From Flammula alnicola (taxonomy: Eukaryota > Basidiomycota > Agaricomycetes > Agaricales > Strophariaceae): 64,000 nucleotides of DNA. Below are positions 44,001-53,298 of this stretch, piece by piece; positions within the stretch are counted from its first letter, which is position 1; each line of letters starts with the position of its first letter. A model generated the notes under the pieces. That model was not told the origin of the DNA. It did not search any database and saw only the letters and a list, made by a program, of their open reading frames with translations. The DNA is taken from the NCBI GenBank assembly GCA_015499995.1, contig JADNRV010000005.1, positions 916,586 through 980,585 on the forward strand. Reading direction: 5' to 3'. The translations under genes were made by a program, and so were the position numbers.

Positions 44001-45272
44001 GACATATAAGGTCGATGGTTTGTAAGTAAGAGTCGGTTCGTCCGTTGGTTTTTCCATTGGCTCTTTGCTGGTCTCGAGAGCTCGCAAAAAATACCATACA
44101 TCGGTTGCTGTTGCAGGAAGATCTTGGTATCGACGTGTAGACTTCTTGCTCGAGGCAGGATTGGATGGAGGGATAGTGGTTGGTCCAGACGACTCAACAA
44201 CCGCTTTAAGAATAATGTTTCCATGTCAGCTATTCAAATAAACCTGTCAAATTGAAATGAACTTACTGGCATCATTAGGATCATGATTTTCGACATCTTC
44301 CTCGACAGAGGCAGTGGATGTTGGTGGACCGACACCACAGTGCGGCGAAGGCGCAATAGATTCCAATGTTTCGGCGCTTGTTTGCTTTGTGCGCTTGTTA
44401 CTCCCGGCCCGTCCGCCGGCTGTCCGCTTCCTTTTGGGTCGTGTTGTGCTACCAGATCCTGAATTTGTTGCAATGCCATTCGGGTTGAGCACGGGCGGAT
44501 GACTGAGCATAGCCATTTGTGGATATGAAGCATTGCCAGAATAGTAAGGATGCATGTGAGGAGGGAAAGGATGCGGAAAAAAGCCTCCAGAGTTGTCAGG
44601 AGGACCAGATTGCTGAGATGGATACACCAGGTGAGCAGATGGAGCGATTTGGGGGTGGTACATCGCCCCAGGGTATGCATACAGTTGTGCAGGAGGTGGA
44701 ATAGCATTCTGAGGCCCAGTAAATGAGGAGTGGGAAGCCGAAGGTAAGGCTTCCTGGGAGTAATTCTGAGAAGGAGAGGTAAGATCAGAGTCAGGATGAG
44801 AAGGATCAGTCTCATTGAGAAGCTGGTATTCAGCATCCCAATCCATAGTATAAGAGTGTGTTCACTTTCAGCAGAGAAAAGTGGGCGATGTTTTGAAAAT
44901 GCGACCCAAGAGACTCATTTATACCTTTCCTAAAAGACCCTTTTTAAATCCTTCTCAAAATCCATCGTACGATGCAAATGCAGTTTCAGAAAAATCAGAA
45001 AATATATTGAGGTACATATATCTATCGGCGGCCGGTTTACTGCCCCAAAAGTGAAAGAGGGGACTGAGGAGTAGGAGCACGAAGCTTTAACGCTCAGAAA
45101 CGCGTTCAGGGCGCGCGCGCGGCCGCATCACGTGCATTTTTTGATGGACCTCGTGTGACCTCGGCGAGGTGACCTCGAACCACCTCGTTGTCAACGAGGT
45201 GACCCGAGGTGCCCTGATTTCGAGGCGAGGCGAGTTTCACCTCGAGGTCACCTCGCTCCGGGGACAACACTA
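41069..45272 (-). mobile_element. Complete hAT DNA transposon, 4,204 bp
   Basis: The termini are TAGTGTTGTCCCCGTAGTG on the left and CTCCGGGGACAACACTA on the right, flanked by perfect 8-bp target duplications CACAGAAC (41061-41068 and 45273-45280). GAGGTG-rich subterminal regions extend about 110-130 bp inward on each side. One transposase gene fills the interior. All features of a movable element are present, and the perfect target duplication suggests a recent insertion. Confidence 0.95.
41311..44846 (-). CDS. hAT transposase
   Basis: From the ATG at 44846 (MDWDAEYQLLNETDPSHPDS): a long Pro/Ser/Tyr-rich N-terminus with a basic patch (RPKRKRTAGGRAGSNKRTK), a BED-type finger (GCKLC ... QCYRDHLKKFHGDTY), then the RNase H-like core. 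The first acidic residue is in SFTNDLWSDPNLDSYMAVTS, the second in GAITMDNASNNNTMMAELEK. The C-terminal dimerisation domain is YPFLFRVAMDVLPVQASSVP followed by CERVFSSSKETCTLRRNRIS and LLEALQVLKF, ending at 41311. About eight short introns interrupt it, and the exons I joined are open. It cuts and pastes this element, and may also act on the 733-bp relative next door because their ends match. Confidence 0.93.
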
Positions 45273-45458
45273 CACAGAACCTCCGAAGATTTCAGCCTAA
45301 CCTAAACCAGCCCAAGGCGACCGGGTCAAGCCAAAAAGGGCGCTTCTCAGCGCGTGGCTAATTGCACGCGTCCACGTGTCCGATTTGTGGCTATGCAGAA
45401 GAACGAGGCCGTGTAACTTCAACTTGGTCTCCTTTCTCGCTTCCTTACCTGAAGCTCG

Positions 45459-46768
45459 ATGTCTCTATTTTTCAAGGTGATGAGCTGACTCTCTAATTAA
45501 CCCGTTTTCCCTCGGCTTATATATCAATAGCTGGTTTGGTACAATCAAAGACTTCTGGTCTACCCCTCGGGCTTTGAGGATCGTCCAAGGAGTACGTTTA
45601 AGCGCCAATCCACTCTACTGGCGCTCCTCACTGACCTTCGAACTTCGTAGACGTTCTTACTCCAAACCTGTGGAAACTGCCATACGATGATGTTGAGTTG
45701 ACAACGAAGGACAAAGTTACATTACGATGCTATCTGATTCGAAAACCTGGTACTAAAGAACAGGTGTGTCGAGTCGCGACTGTGATAGATGATATTCTGA
45801 CGTTCTCGAAAGCAAGAGGCACTGGGCACTATTATTATGTTCCATGGAAATGCAATGAATCATGGCGATACTCTCTGGGCTGTCAGGAAGCTGTTCAAAA
45901 AGAATTTCAACATTTTTACACTCGAATATCGGGGGTACGTCAACTGTGTACGTGGTCATCCCACTGAAATTGACGCCACATATTTATAGATATGGTCACA
46001 ATGAAGGTTCGCCTTCAGAAAAAGGTAGTACGATCCTTAAGCGAGTTAGTTGGCGTGGTGCTGATTGGTGTCTTTTCACAGGTCTTTGTATTGATGCTCA
46101 GACGGCACTCGACTATGTGCTAACGGAACCGTCGTTGTCCACAAAACCGGTGGTAGGTTCAAACACATCATGCATCTGCAACTTCTGATGCTTTATCTAG
46201 ATTATCTACGGTCAATCTTTGGGCGGAGCAGTTGCGATTGATGTCACGAGCAGGAACGCTGACAAGGTATTTTTTCTTTCCTCTATTCAGACTTCGAGAT
46301 ATTAGCATTAACATCGCCAAGATCTCGGCGTTAATTGTCGAAAATACATTCACCTCTATTCCGGACCTTGTTAAGGGATGGCCTGTAATATGTCACTTCT
46401 CTTTTCTCTGCACGCAGAAGTGGAAATCGGGGTCCAAGGTGGCTTGCCTACCAACTGCGCTACCTATTCTAATGCTCAGCGGCTTGTCCGACGAGGTCAT
46501 CCCACCACAACATATGCAAAATTTATGGGAGATCGCTTGTCGCCGGAACCAGCCGAAGCAGGTTAAGAGCAAGGGGGACAGTCCTACGGAGTATATCCCA
46601 CCAGCGAAGGACGCGTTCAAGACCTTCAGTTTCGGCTCGCATAGTAAGCTATTATCTTGGAGTTTATTCTTACTTTATTCTGAGGATTACATCGCAGACA
46701 CAACATCGGAACAATCTGGATACTGGGAGACCGTTTATGAGTTCTTGGATCAACTTCTCACATCATAG
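45459..46768 (+). CDS. Alpha/beta hydrolase, Bem46/ABHD13 family
   Basis: From the ATG at 45459 (MSLFFK), the exons spell LVWYNQRLLVYPSGFEDRPR, the conserved LPYDDVELTTKDKVTLRCYL, the oxyanion HGN motif (IIMFHGNAMNHGDTLWAV), LEYRGYGHNEGSPSEKG, IDAQTALDYVLTEPSLSTKP, the nucleophile elbow GQSLGGAVAIDV, ALIVENTFTSIPDLVKGW, the acid Asp in LMLSGLSDEVIPP, and the catalytic His in GSHNTTSEQSGYW. It ends at TAG 46766-46768. Nine or so short introns are needed and all keep frame. The family sits at membranes of the ER and plasma membrane in fungi and has been linked to polarity; the substrate is unknown. The N-terminus is short, so an upstream exon with a membrane helix may be missing. The hAT element ends 187 bp upstream. 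Confidence 0.9.
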
Positions 46769-46986
46769 CAACCCGTCGACACGCTTATGGTTGTGTAGTA
46801 GCAGGTGATCACATTGGCTGATGGCTGTGTCAAGAGATTTCGAAATTTTCGCTATCGACGTTAAACCAGGCAGATATATACACGTGTAAAGGACTGAACC
46901 GGTTCTACAGCATCGATAATTATATCAAAGTATTGTCGCCCGATATTGCGCGTGGCTGGCATAATATGTGCGGTATGGATGAATTG

Positions 46987-48699
46987 TTAGAATAAATGGT
47001 GGTAGGACGGAAATGCAGCGGGAGCGTCGATGCCATCCGAAGCTGAAAACTGAACTCTAGGTGGAGGGGGAGCATATGACAATTGAACCTGGAGACCATC
47101 TTGGATGAGTGGTTGGAGTTCGTCTTTGAGTGGCAGATCCTGCTGTCGATTAAAAGAGACAGACACACGCTTGAGTTTCGCATGCGTCGGAAACAAGCCT
47201 CCCTTCCTCGACCTTGACTTGATGAGGTCCAACAATGCGGCATCGGAAAAACCTGCTGGAGGAAAGCATTCTAGCACCTCCAGTTCCGGAAGAATGTAAT
47301 CTCCATTCGTTGTATTCAAGAGCTCGAGGAATTCGTCGTCGAAATGTTGGACACGGTACCGTGGAAAACCCATGTCTACCAGGTGCGCGTAGTTATTTGA
47401 AAGCGAAGTCAGGCCGTGGCAATGCTGGAGGGCCTCTGTAAACTCTGACTTGGTAAAAATTTGAAAGTCGGTAACGAAGCTGCGTAATGTGTTTCCAGTT
47501 TGACTGAGCAACGCAAGCACCCCGGCCGTTGGTCCCGGAGAAGCATCGGTATGGTATTCAAAATGTTCGAGGAGAGGAACTTGAAGCAGGTCAAAGAACC
47601 AACATAAACCGTCTCCACAATCATGCATTGACAATGTCAAAAGATGCGGTAGCGATATCGAGGATGTGAAAAAGGTGCACGAGTCTTGAACTCCTTGCGT
47701 ACGTGAAATCTCCAGCCGAACTTCTACGAGTTGCTTGCACATGACAAGGAGTGGGGCGATCTTGTATATTGTCATGTTCTTGGCGAGACCTCTCGAAGTT
47801 CCCTCAAGCGAGAGCTTAGTTAACTTGGCCCAGTTAAGAGGGAAAGTTGCAAACTCTTCGAATATCCGGATGAAAGAAATCTGCCGCAGATGGGGTGCAC
47901 GAATTACTGCACTCTTCGCCCAGGTAATGATATTGGGTGATGAGTCCGGAAGCCAGTGCATTGGTGGAGTCGTATTGATGATCGTGAGCGTCAAGGACTC
48001 TAGCAAAGGCACATCGGCCGCGGCAAGATTTGCGACGGGTTTAAGATTGATAGCAGAAGCCGTCACGCTCACCGATTTCCATCTAGACGAGAATGGCATA
48101 AAGGAAGCGAGAAGAGCATCGCAGTGAGTGTTATAGCTAAGAGACGCATCAGCGTCATGCAAGGAGATGCTGAGGGGACATGCGCAGGAACGAGCAAGCC
48201 ATTCTCGAGCGGCTGCACTCCGCTTCGCAACGAAATTGGTGGTGTCCGTCTTATAAGCCTCGTCGTCCAAATGTTGATGGAAGAATCGGGAGCGCGACAA
48301 AGGAGGGACTGGGATATGGATAGATGACCAAAGTTCTGGCGTTGAAAAAGCGATGCTTCGCCAGCTGCTGCAGATTCGGGCGAGGAGCACCGGAGCGTCG
48401 TGGTGGCTCATGAGCGCATTGTGTTCCGTCACAAGGCAGTGGCAAAATATTTCTTGGAGGATATCGACTGGGAGCCGTCGCACCGGTGAAATCAACGCAC
48501 GGTATTCCGCGATTTCGCGTGTCAGTTCTTCATGTTGGCTGAAGAGCTCTTTGTATTCGGCTTTATTCCGCTCCATCGCCGCCTTCAGATTGGCCAATGT
48601 GAGGGCGGGTCCGGAAAGTAGTTCTCCGATCTGAGCGATCTCCTCATCGGTGGGGACATAGTTGGTTCCAACTCGCGAGGAAAGGGAAGAGTGAATCAT
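46987..48699 (-). CDS. F-box protein of the GTNYxPTD subgroup, intact
   Basis: A single-exon gene of 570 residues from the ATG at 48699. The N-terminus has the subgroup mark VGTNYVPTDEEIAQI, a coiled coil (ALTLANLKAAMERNKAEYKE), then the F-box core (ISPVRRLPVDILQEIFCHCL ... ARICSSWRSIAFSTPELWSSIHIPVP) and a leucine-rich region (WAKLTKLSLEGTSRGL, LPHLLTLSMHDCGDG, LLEHFEYHTDASPG). The likely role is substrate adaptor of an SCF ubiquitin ligase. It is the intact relative of the damaged gene at 8.2-9.4 kb. Nothing in the sequence tells its target. Confidence 0.88.
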   Translation of the reverse strand: MIHSSLSSRVGTNYVPTDEEIAQIGELLSGPALTLANLKAAMERNKAEYKELFSQHEELTREIAEYRALISPVRRLPVDILQEIFCHCLVTEHNALMSHHDAPVLLARICSSWRSIAFSTPELWSSIHIPVPPLSRSRFFHQHLDDEAYKTDTTNFVAKRSAAAREWLARSCACPLSISLHDADASLSYNTHCDALLASFMPFSSRWKSVSVTASAINLKPVANLAAADVPLLESLTLTIINTTPPMHWLPDSSPNIITWAKSAVIRAPHLRQISFIRIFEEFATFPLNWAKLTKLSLEGTSRGLAKNMTIYKIAPLLVMCKQLVEVRLEISRTQGVQDSCTFFTSSISLPHLLTLSMHDCGDGLCWFFDLLQVPLLEHFEYHTDASPGPTAGVLALLSQTGNTLRSFVTDFQIFTKSEFTEALQHCHGLTSLSNNYAHLVDMGFPRYRVQHFDDEFLELLNTTNGDYILPELEVLECFPPAGFSDAALLDLIKSRSRKGGLFPTHAKLKRVSVSFNRQQDLPLKDELQPLIQDGLQVQLSYAPPPPRVQFSASDGIDAPAAFPSYHHLF

Positions 48700-49219
48700 G
48701 CCCTATTATCAATGACGAAAGGAATTGAAGAGACCAGTTCAGCATTACATCTATGCTGAAAAGGAAGCAAAGCACGTACTCGATGATGGTTGGCCGAATT
48801 TCGCTTATCTTCTACGATGCGCTGGTGTGATTTGGGTGCGATAGGATAGGAGGAATAAAATGTTCCCGAAAGTCGAACTAGTCCAACCAGCTGACTGCTC
48901 TCGGGATGCAGATGCTCGAGAACAGTGTTGGCATGTACTGGGTGGGTCGTGTACATCCACCCCCACGTTTTAGTGGGTACCCTCATGGGTACCCACGTCC
49001 CGCAATCGTGGGCATGGGGATTCCCACGCGCACCTCCCGGGAGTTTAACAGTGTATGCAGTCGATTGATGGAATAATTAGATATCTTGACATGCCAAAAG
49101 GCCGAAGCTCGCTTTGTCATGTGGGCAAGGGATGCGCCATCCTTGGACAGCACGCACTGTTTTCTCTTCCTGTTACATACCAGCGACGGTCTTCGTCTCT
49201 TCTGGTGATTTGCACCACC
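48700..49219. other. Divergent promoter region between F-box and Lon-like genes
   Basis: 520 bp with no gene. It contains GTGGG/CCCAC motifs clustered at 48,935-49,035, including a hairpin. Confidence 0.4.
48973..48996. repeat. 10-bp inverted repeat in the divergent promoter
   Basis: GTGGGTACCC and GGGTACCCAC flank a 4-bp loop (TCAT). Several more GTGGG/CCCAC copies lie within 60 bp, so this may be a regulator-binding cluster. Confidence 0.5.
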
Positions 49220-50417
49220 ATGAGCCGTCTTGCTGCTCTCATCCGGTCCGTACCGGCTCTGCGATCTGGGCTGAATTCCCGCATCTCACCGCAACTACGG
49301 CTGTTTTCTGTGTCGTCTGCTGTGCTCGTGCGCAAGGCTACCACATCTTCCTCGTCCCCTCCCCCGCGCAGTTCCCACTCCAACCCTCCCTCCACCCGGG
49401 GTTCCATCGCGAAACAGTCCGTGCCCGAGATCTACCCGCAGGTCCTCGCGCTGCCCATCGCGCGCCGTCCCCTCTTCCCCGGGTTCTACAACGCCGTCGT
49501 GATCCGCAATCCCGCCGTCGTCGCTGCCATCAAGGAGATGATGAAGCGCGGGCAGCCGTACCTGGGCGCGTTCCTGCTCAAGGACGAGAACGCGGACAGC
49601 GATGTCATCACGGACGTCAACGCCGTGCACCCTGTCGGCGTGTTCGCGCAGATTACTAGTGTGTTCGCTGCGGCTGGTACTGGGGGTCGAGGTGCGGGTG
49701 GTGTAGGGAAAGGAGAGGAGAAGGAGGAGGGGTTGACGGCGCTGCTGTATTCGCATAGGCGGATTAGGATTATGGAGCTGGTTAAGGCTGGAGGGGCGAA
49801 GATCGAGGAAGTCGAGCAGCAGGAGGAGCCGCAGACTGTGGAGCCGCCCACGCCGCCCCAACAGCTCACGGAAACGACTACGCCTGGTATGTCCATCCGT
49901 TTCTCATTCTCATAACTAATGCTAATTCACGTCTACACCAGGCCCCGTCCAAACTGCCTTCCTCCACTCCCACGACATCTCGATCGTAAATGTCGAGAAC
50001 CTGCACACGCAACCCTATGCCAAAAAGGACAAGTACATCCGCGCCTTCATGTGTGAGATCGTCTCCGTGTGCAAGGACATCGCGGAGCTGAACCCGCTAT
50101 TCCGTGACCAGATCATGAACTTCTCGATTAACCGGGTCGCCGCGAACGCGTTCGACGAGCCGGACAAGGTGGCGGACTTGGCTGCGGCGGTGTCGACGGG
50201 GGAGGCGGGGGAGCTGCAAGCGGTGCTGGAGAGTCTGGTGGTGGATGATAGGCTGGACAACGCGTTATTGGTGCTGAAGAAGGAGCTGATCAATGCGCGG
50301 CTGCACTCGAAGTGGGACGCGTATTCGAAGATCGCGGAGCGACATCGGAAATACTACATTCTCGACGACGGGCAAGACCCGGCCTCTCAGGCCCGCATCC
50401 AATTTTTATTTGACTGA
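49220..50417 (+). CDS. Truncated mitochondrial Lon protease (N domain only)
   Basis: From the ATG at 49220 a mitochondrial presequence ([20 protein letters not shown], rich in Arg/Ser) is followed by the Lon substrate-binding domain: [66 protein letters not shown]. After one intron (49887-49941) come [60 protein letters not shown] and [17 protein letters not shown]. The frame then ends at 50417, where Lon normally enters the coiled coil and AAA+ ATPase. About 380 residues remain of a usual 1,000-1,100; the Walker motifs and the Ser/Lys protease are absent. GC content is higher than in the neighbours, as in conserved housekeeping genes. It is a partial paralogue: a decoy, or simply a relic with an open frame. 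Confidence 0.88.
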
Positions 50418-50579
50418 GAGATTTGAATTTTGGAAGGAAAGTGGGTTGAATAAGCATCAAAATGTAAACTGAACAAATATGCAATTCGTCAAGCACCACA
50501 GGTATCAGTGAACACTACCAGAAAGAAGCTTGCAACTGTCTCAAAAACGTGGAAAAAACCTCTGCATGTGCTAGTCCAT

Positions 50580-50775
50580 GCTCCATGCATATTAGCCCTA
50601 GACTCGTGACCAGCCTTATATGAGAAAACCCTCGATATAAGGACTGGAAAACCGGGACTTCCCGGCTCTTGTCGCGCGCTATGATCGAAAGTGGAGCATT
50701 CGGACATCACCGACTGCCCTTTTAAGAAAAAGACCTCGAATAGGAAGGTACGTTTTGGCAGAGCGCGTCCACGAC
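50580..50775. repeat. Left arm of a long imperfect inverted repeat
   Basis: From CATGCATATTAGCCCTAGAC through CTTGTCGCGCGCTATGATCG to GGAAGGTACGTTTTGGCAGA it matches, in reverse complement and with many differences, the arm at 51,450-51,660. Confidence 0.7.
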
Positions 50776-50819
50776 GGTCGTCCTTGCTTGCTTGCTTCCC
50801 TCATCTACACTCACTTCTG

Positions 50820-51166
50820 ATGCCTCCAAAACCATCTTTCCATGTCAAACTCTCCTCAAGCCAGCAAGAAAATGTGCCAGCAGCGACCTCGACGACAATG
50901 AGCTTTGCTTTGCCAGGAACTTGGCCAAGGGCAAGCTGCCGAGATTCGAGAAGATCACAATGCGAATTGACTTTCCAGAGCTCGAACGTCCAGAAGACGC
51001 GTCTTTCCGAATAGGAACTCAACGTGTCCAACACTGCTCCTCTAGCAGGTCCAGGTTTGACATCATTCGCATATGGAATGCTGACCTCACAGACACCGTG
51101 GATTTTGGGTATGCGACGGAGTCGGATACTGGGGCAACCAACTGGCAACAATGTAGTAGCGGATAG
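50820..51166 (+). CDS. Unknown small protein, possibly frameshifted
   Basis: The ATG at 50820 gives MPPKPSFHVKLSSSQQENVP. After a frame change near 50,880 the protein-like sequence continues as SDLDDNELCFARNLAKGKLP and RFEKITMRIDFPELERPEDA to a stop at 51166. No family is recognised. It lies between the arms of the inverted repeat, whose left arm would be its promoter. The first 20 residues and the following block look coding together but not in one frame. Confidence 0.3.
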
Positions 51167-51264
51167 AGCAGATTGGATGGCTTATGGAGGCTCCTGTCCA
51201 CTGTAACTATACCATGAGAAATCCATTACCAAACTTTGACTGCTCAACGACATCTTCTGTGTGA

Positions 51265-51564
51265 TTAGAACTCCATCTCCCTGTCAGGAATCTGTCCTTT
51301 GTTCACCATTCTCATCATCTCGAATTCCGTGAGTATGAAGATACTGAAGCCATCCATTGAGTGTTGGAGCATATTCCAAAGCATAAAAGTGAAAGAAAGG
51401 ACTACATGTGAGGGTAAGGAATGAAAACGGACAACGCGAACGCGAGACGCGAGTTCGCTCTCGACGTGCTCTGCCAAAATGTACCTTCCTATTTGAGGTC
51501 TTTGCCTTAAAAAGGAGCGTCGGGCATGTCGGAACAATTCATTTTCGATCATAGCGCGCGACAA
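51265..51564 (-). CDS. Unknown small open frame in the inverted duplicate
   Basis: A minus-strand frame reads away from the right arm of the inverted repeat, mirroring the plus-strand frame on the other side (HARRSFLRQRPQIGRYILAE, RVRVVRFHSLPSHVVLSF). It shows no domain and its first codon may not be ATG. It is included because the arms of the inverted repeat put it in the same relative position as the gene at 50,820. Confidence 0.2.
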   Translation of the reverse strand: MSRAMIENELFRHARRSFLRQRPQIGRYILAEHVESELASRVRVVRFHSLPSHVVLSFTFMLWNMLQHSMDGFSIFILTEFEMMRMVNKGQIPDREMEF

Positions 51565-51660
51565 GAGCCGGCAAGTCCCGCTTTACAGGTCCTAGTATCG
51601 TGAGGTTTCTCACATACTCGGACCAGTCACAGGTCTATATTAGCCCCTCCATACAGCTTG
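51450..51660. repeat. Right arm of a long imperfect inverted repeat
   Basis: Reverse-complement partner of 50,580-50,775. Shared blocks include CGATCATAGCGCGCGACAAG and ACCTTCCTATTTGAGGTCTT (ACCTTCCTATTCGAGGTCTT in the other arm). Confidence 0.7.
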
Positions 51661-52050
51661 CGCGCTGTCTTCGTACAATGACCTGTTCAACAATGTAGAG
51701 GATAGCGTGGGAAATGAACAGGGTATGGATCTGAAACGAGGAGAGGGCGGATAATAGATGGTGAGTGAGTCGAATGTGGTGATGCGGGGATAACATTGGG
51801 CTGACGTTGGGGTATTTGCCAGCTCGTCGCACTCTGGCTCGGTTATCGCGGCTCGTTTGCAGGTGTCGCCTTGTGTGTAGACCCTAGGCTGAGAAACGAC
51901 GCGGACAAGTCATTTCGGTGCGGAGAAGATGCAGAGGAGGGATGGTGTTGAATTGAGCTGTATGATGTGCGAAAGGGAAACGTTCCGTTCAGATGTGTTG
52001 GAAGGGTGGAGGGAGGCAGTAGCTGGCAGTAGTACGCGCGTACGTGCAAG
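51661..52050. other. Unassigned stretch left of the inverted element pair
   Basis: I see no gene. Its last seven bases, GTGCAAG (52044-52050), are a target-site duplication of the adjacent element. Confidence 0.5.
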
Positions 52051-53221
52051 TGGGGATCGGCACGGCCTGTGAGGAAAGTGTGATGTTTGGTCTTGTTTGC
52101 TCGTCACCCAAACTCTTGTTTCCGTCGGTTCCTCCTCGTTCCAGGCGAATTCCCCCTCTCCCGTCGCACTTGGAGCAATCTAAAATGAATATTCGTGTAC
52201 CCATAAATGTACAAGTAGCTACTGTGCCAAAGAAACCCAAGTTTTGTGTTGAGTAACCATGAAAGAACGCCATTTATGATATCAACACAATGTCAGAATT
52301 TCCTTCATCTCCTGAGGTACGTCAAAAATTAAGGAGACTATCTCTGAGAGCAAAATTTTGCGTGAGGGTTCTATATATGCCTATTATTGTATATCCGAAT
52401 TTATAGAGTGATTGAAAAAGAATCTACCTTTCAATTTGAGTCATACATTCTGCGCCAATCTGAACTGCAAATCAAGGATAATGAAGTCTTTTTGCTCTAA
52501 ATCGATGACATGAGCTGCCATTTGAGCTCTGTAATCTCGCAAATTCGACTCCAAATCCTCAATAGCTGCGTTCTTTTGGCGAATCTCAGACACAGCTTTT
52601 TTGGATGCAGTCTGGCACCGTGTTCTAGGCACAGGAGACGGCAGTGATGGTGATGGTGAGTTTTGACGCGCTCTCCACAGGTTGGCCAGGCACATGAGAT
52701 TTCTGTGCATCAGACCGAGCACTAGGCATTACGCTAGATATATGCGACCGCAGCTGCTAAGAAAAGAGACAGAAATCACAGGAATGTGACGGAACGAGTC
52801 TTGCATGGCACCCGTGAAATACACGGATCAGTCGCTGATTGACTGCTCAGTGACATCTTCGGCCATTCAACGTCATTCGCCCTCATTCTTTCCATCTTCC
52901 TTCGTCAAATGGTACTGAAGATGTATTCAAATCTTTTCTTTGTCGAAAATTCCGTTTTCTGTTTTGTTTAATGACCTCAAAGAAGTGCCATTGTCACGAA
53001 CTTTGGCATTACATGAGCAAATCTTCAAAAAATTTAATTTTTCGACAGCGAGATTGTTTTAAGGGTTGTTCTATATATTCTAACAATTTAAACAGATTTT
53101 TTCATCGATGTGGAAGGTCAGGGTGCGACGAGGAAACAGGCGCGGAAACAGGAACCGTGTTCCATCAGGGACAAACAAGGAACAAATATCACGATTCTCA
53201 GACGGGCCATGCCGATCCCCA
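52051..53221 (+). mobile_element. 1,171-bp TIR element, copy 1
   Basis: The ends are TGGGGATCGGCACGGCC and, inverted, GGCCATGCCGATCCCCA, with imperfect inverted similarity extending about 50 bp inward. The left flank is GTGCAAG. The right flank is CGAGATT, the reverse complement of the flank beyond copy 2. There is one difference from copy 2 in the stretches I compared (A at 53200 against C at 53320 on the opposite strand). No known transposase domain is present; a small coiled-coil frame runs on the minus strand (see the copy 2 entry). Confidence 0.88.
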
Positions 53222-53298
53222 CGAGATTAAAGATGACGCCTGCCCACATGATCACAAAGCACGCTTCGGCAATCGACGCATACACATCCCTCTTGCAC
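53222..53298. other. 77-bp inverted spacer between the two elements
   Basis: It starts CGAGATT and ends CTTGCAC. Reverse-complemented it starts GTGCAAG (as found left of copy 1) and ends AATCTCG (as found right of copy 2). The spacer is therefore upside down relative to its flanks. Confidence 0.9.

Noticed and set aside
44234..44836. 200-residue frame overlapping the first transposase exon
   Set aside because: It is the same strand in another frame, Leu-rich only because it shadows a Ser/Pro/His-rich coding sequence.
49117..49896. Several long frames antisense and out of frame to the Lon-like gene
   Set aside because: High GC coding sequence keeps other frames open; none shows a family, and the Lon domain explains the region.
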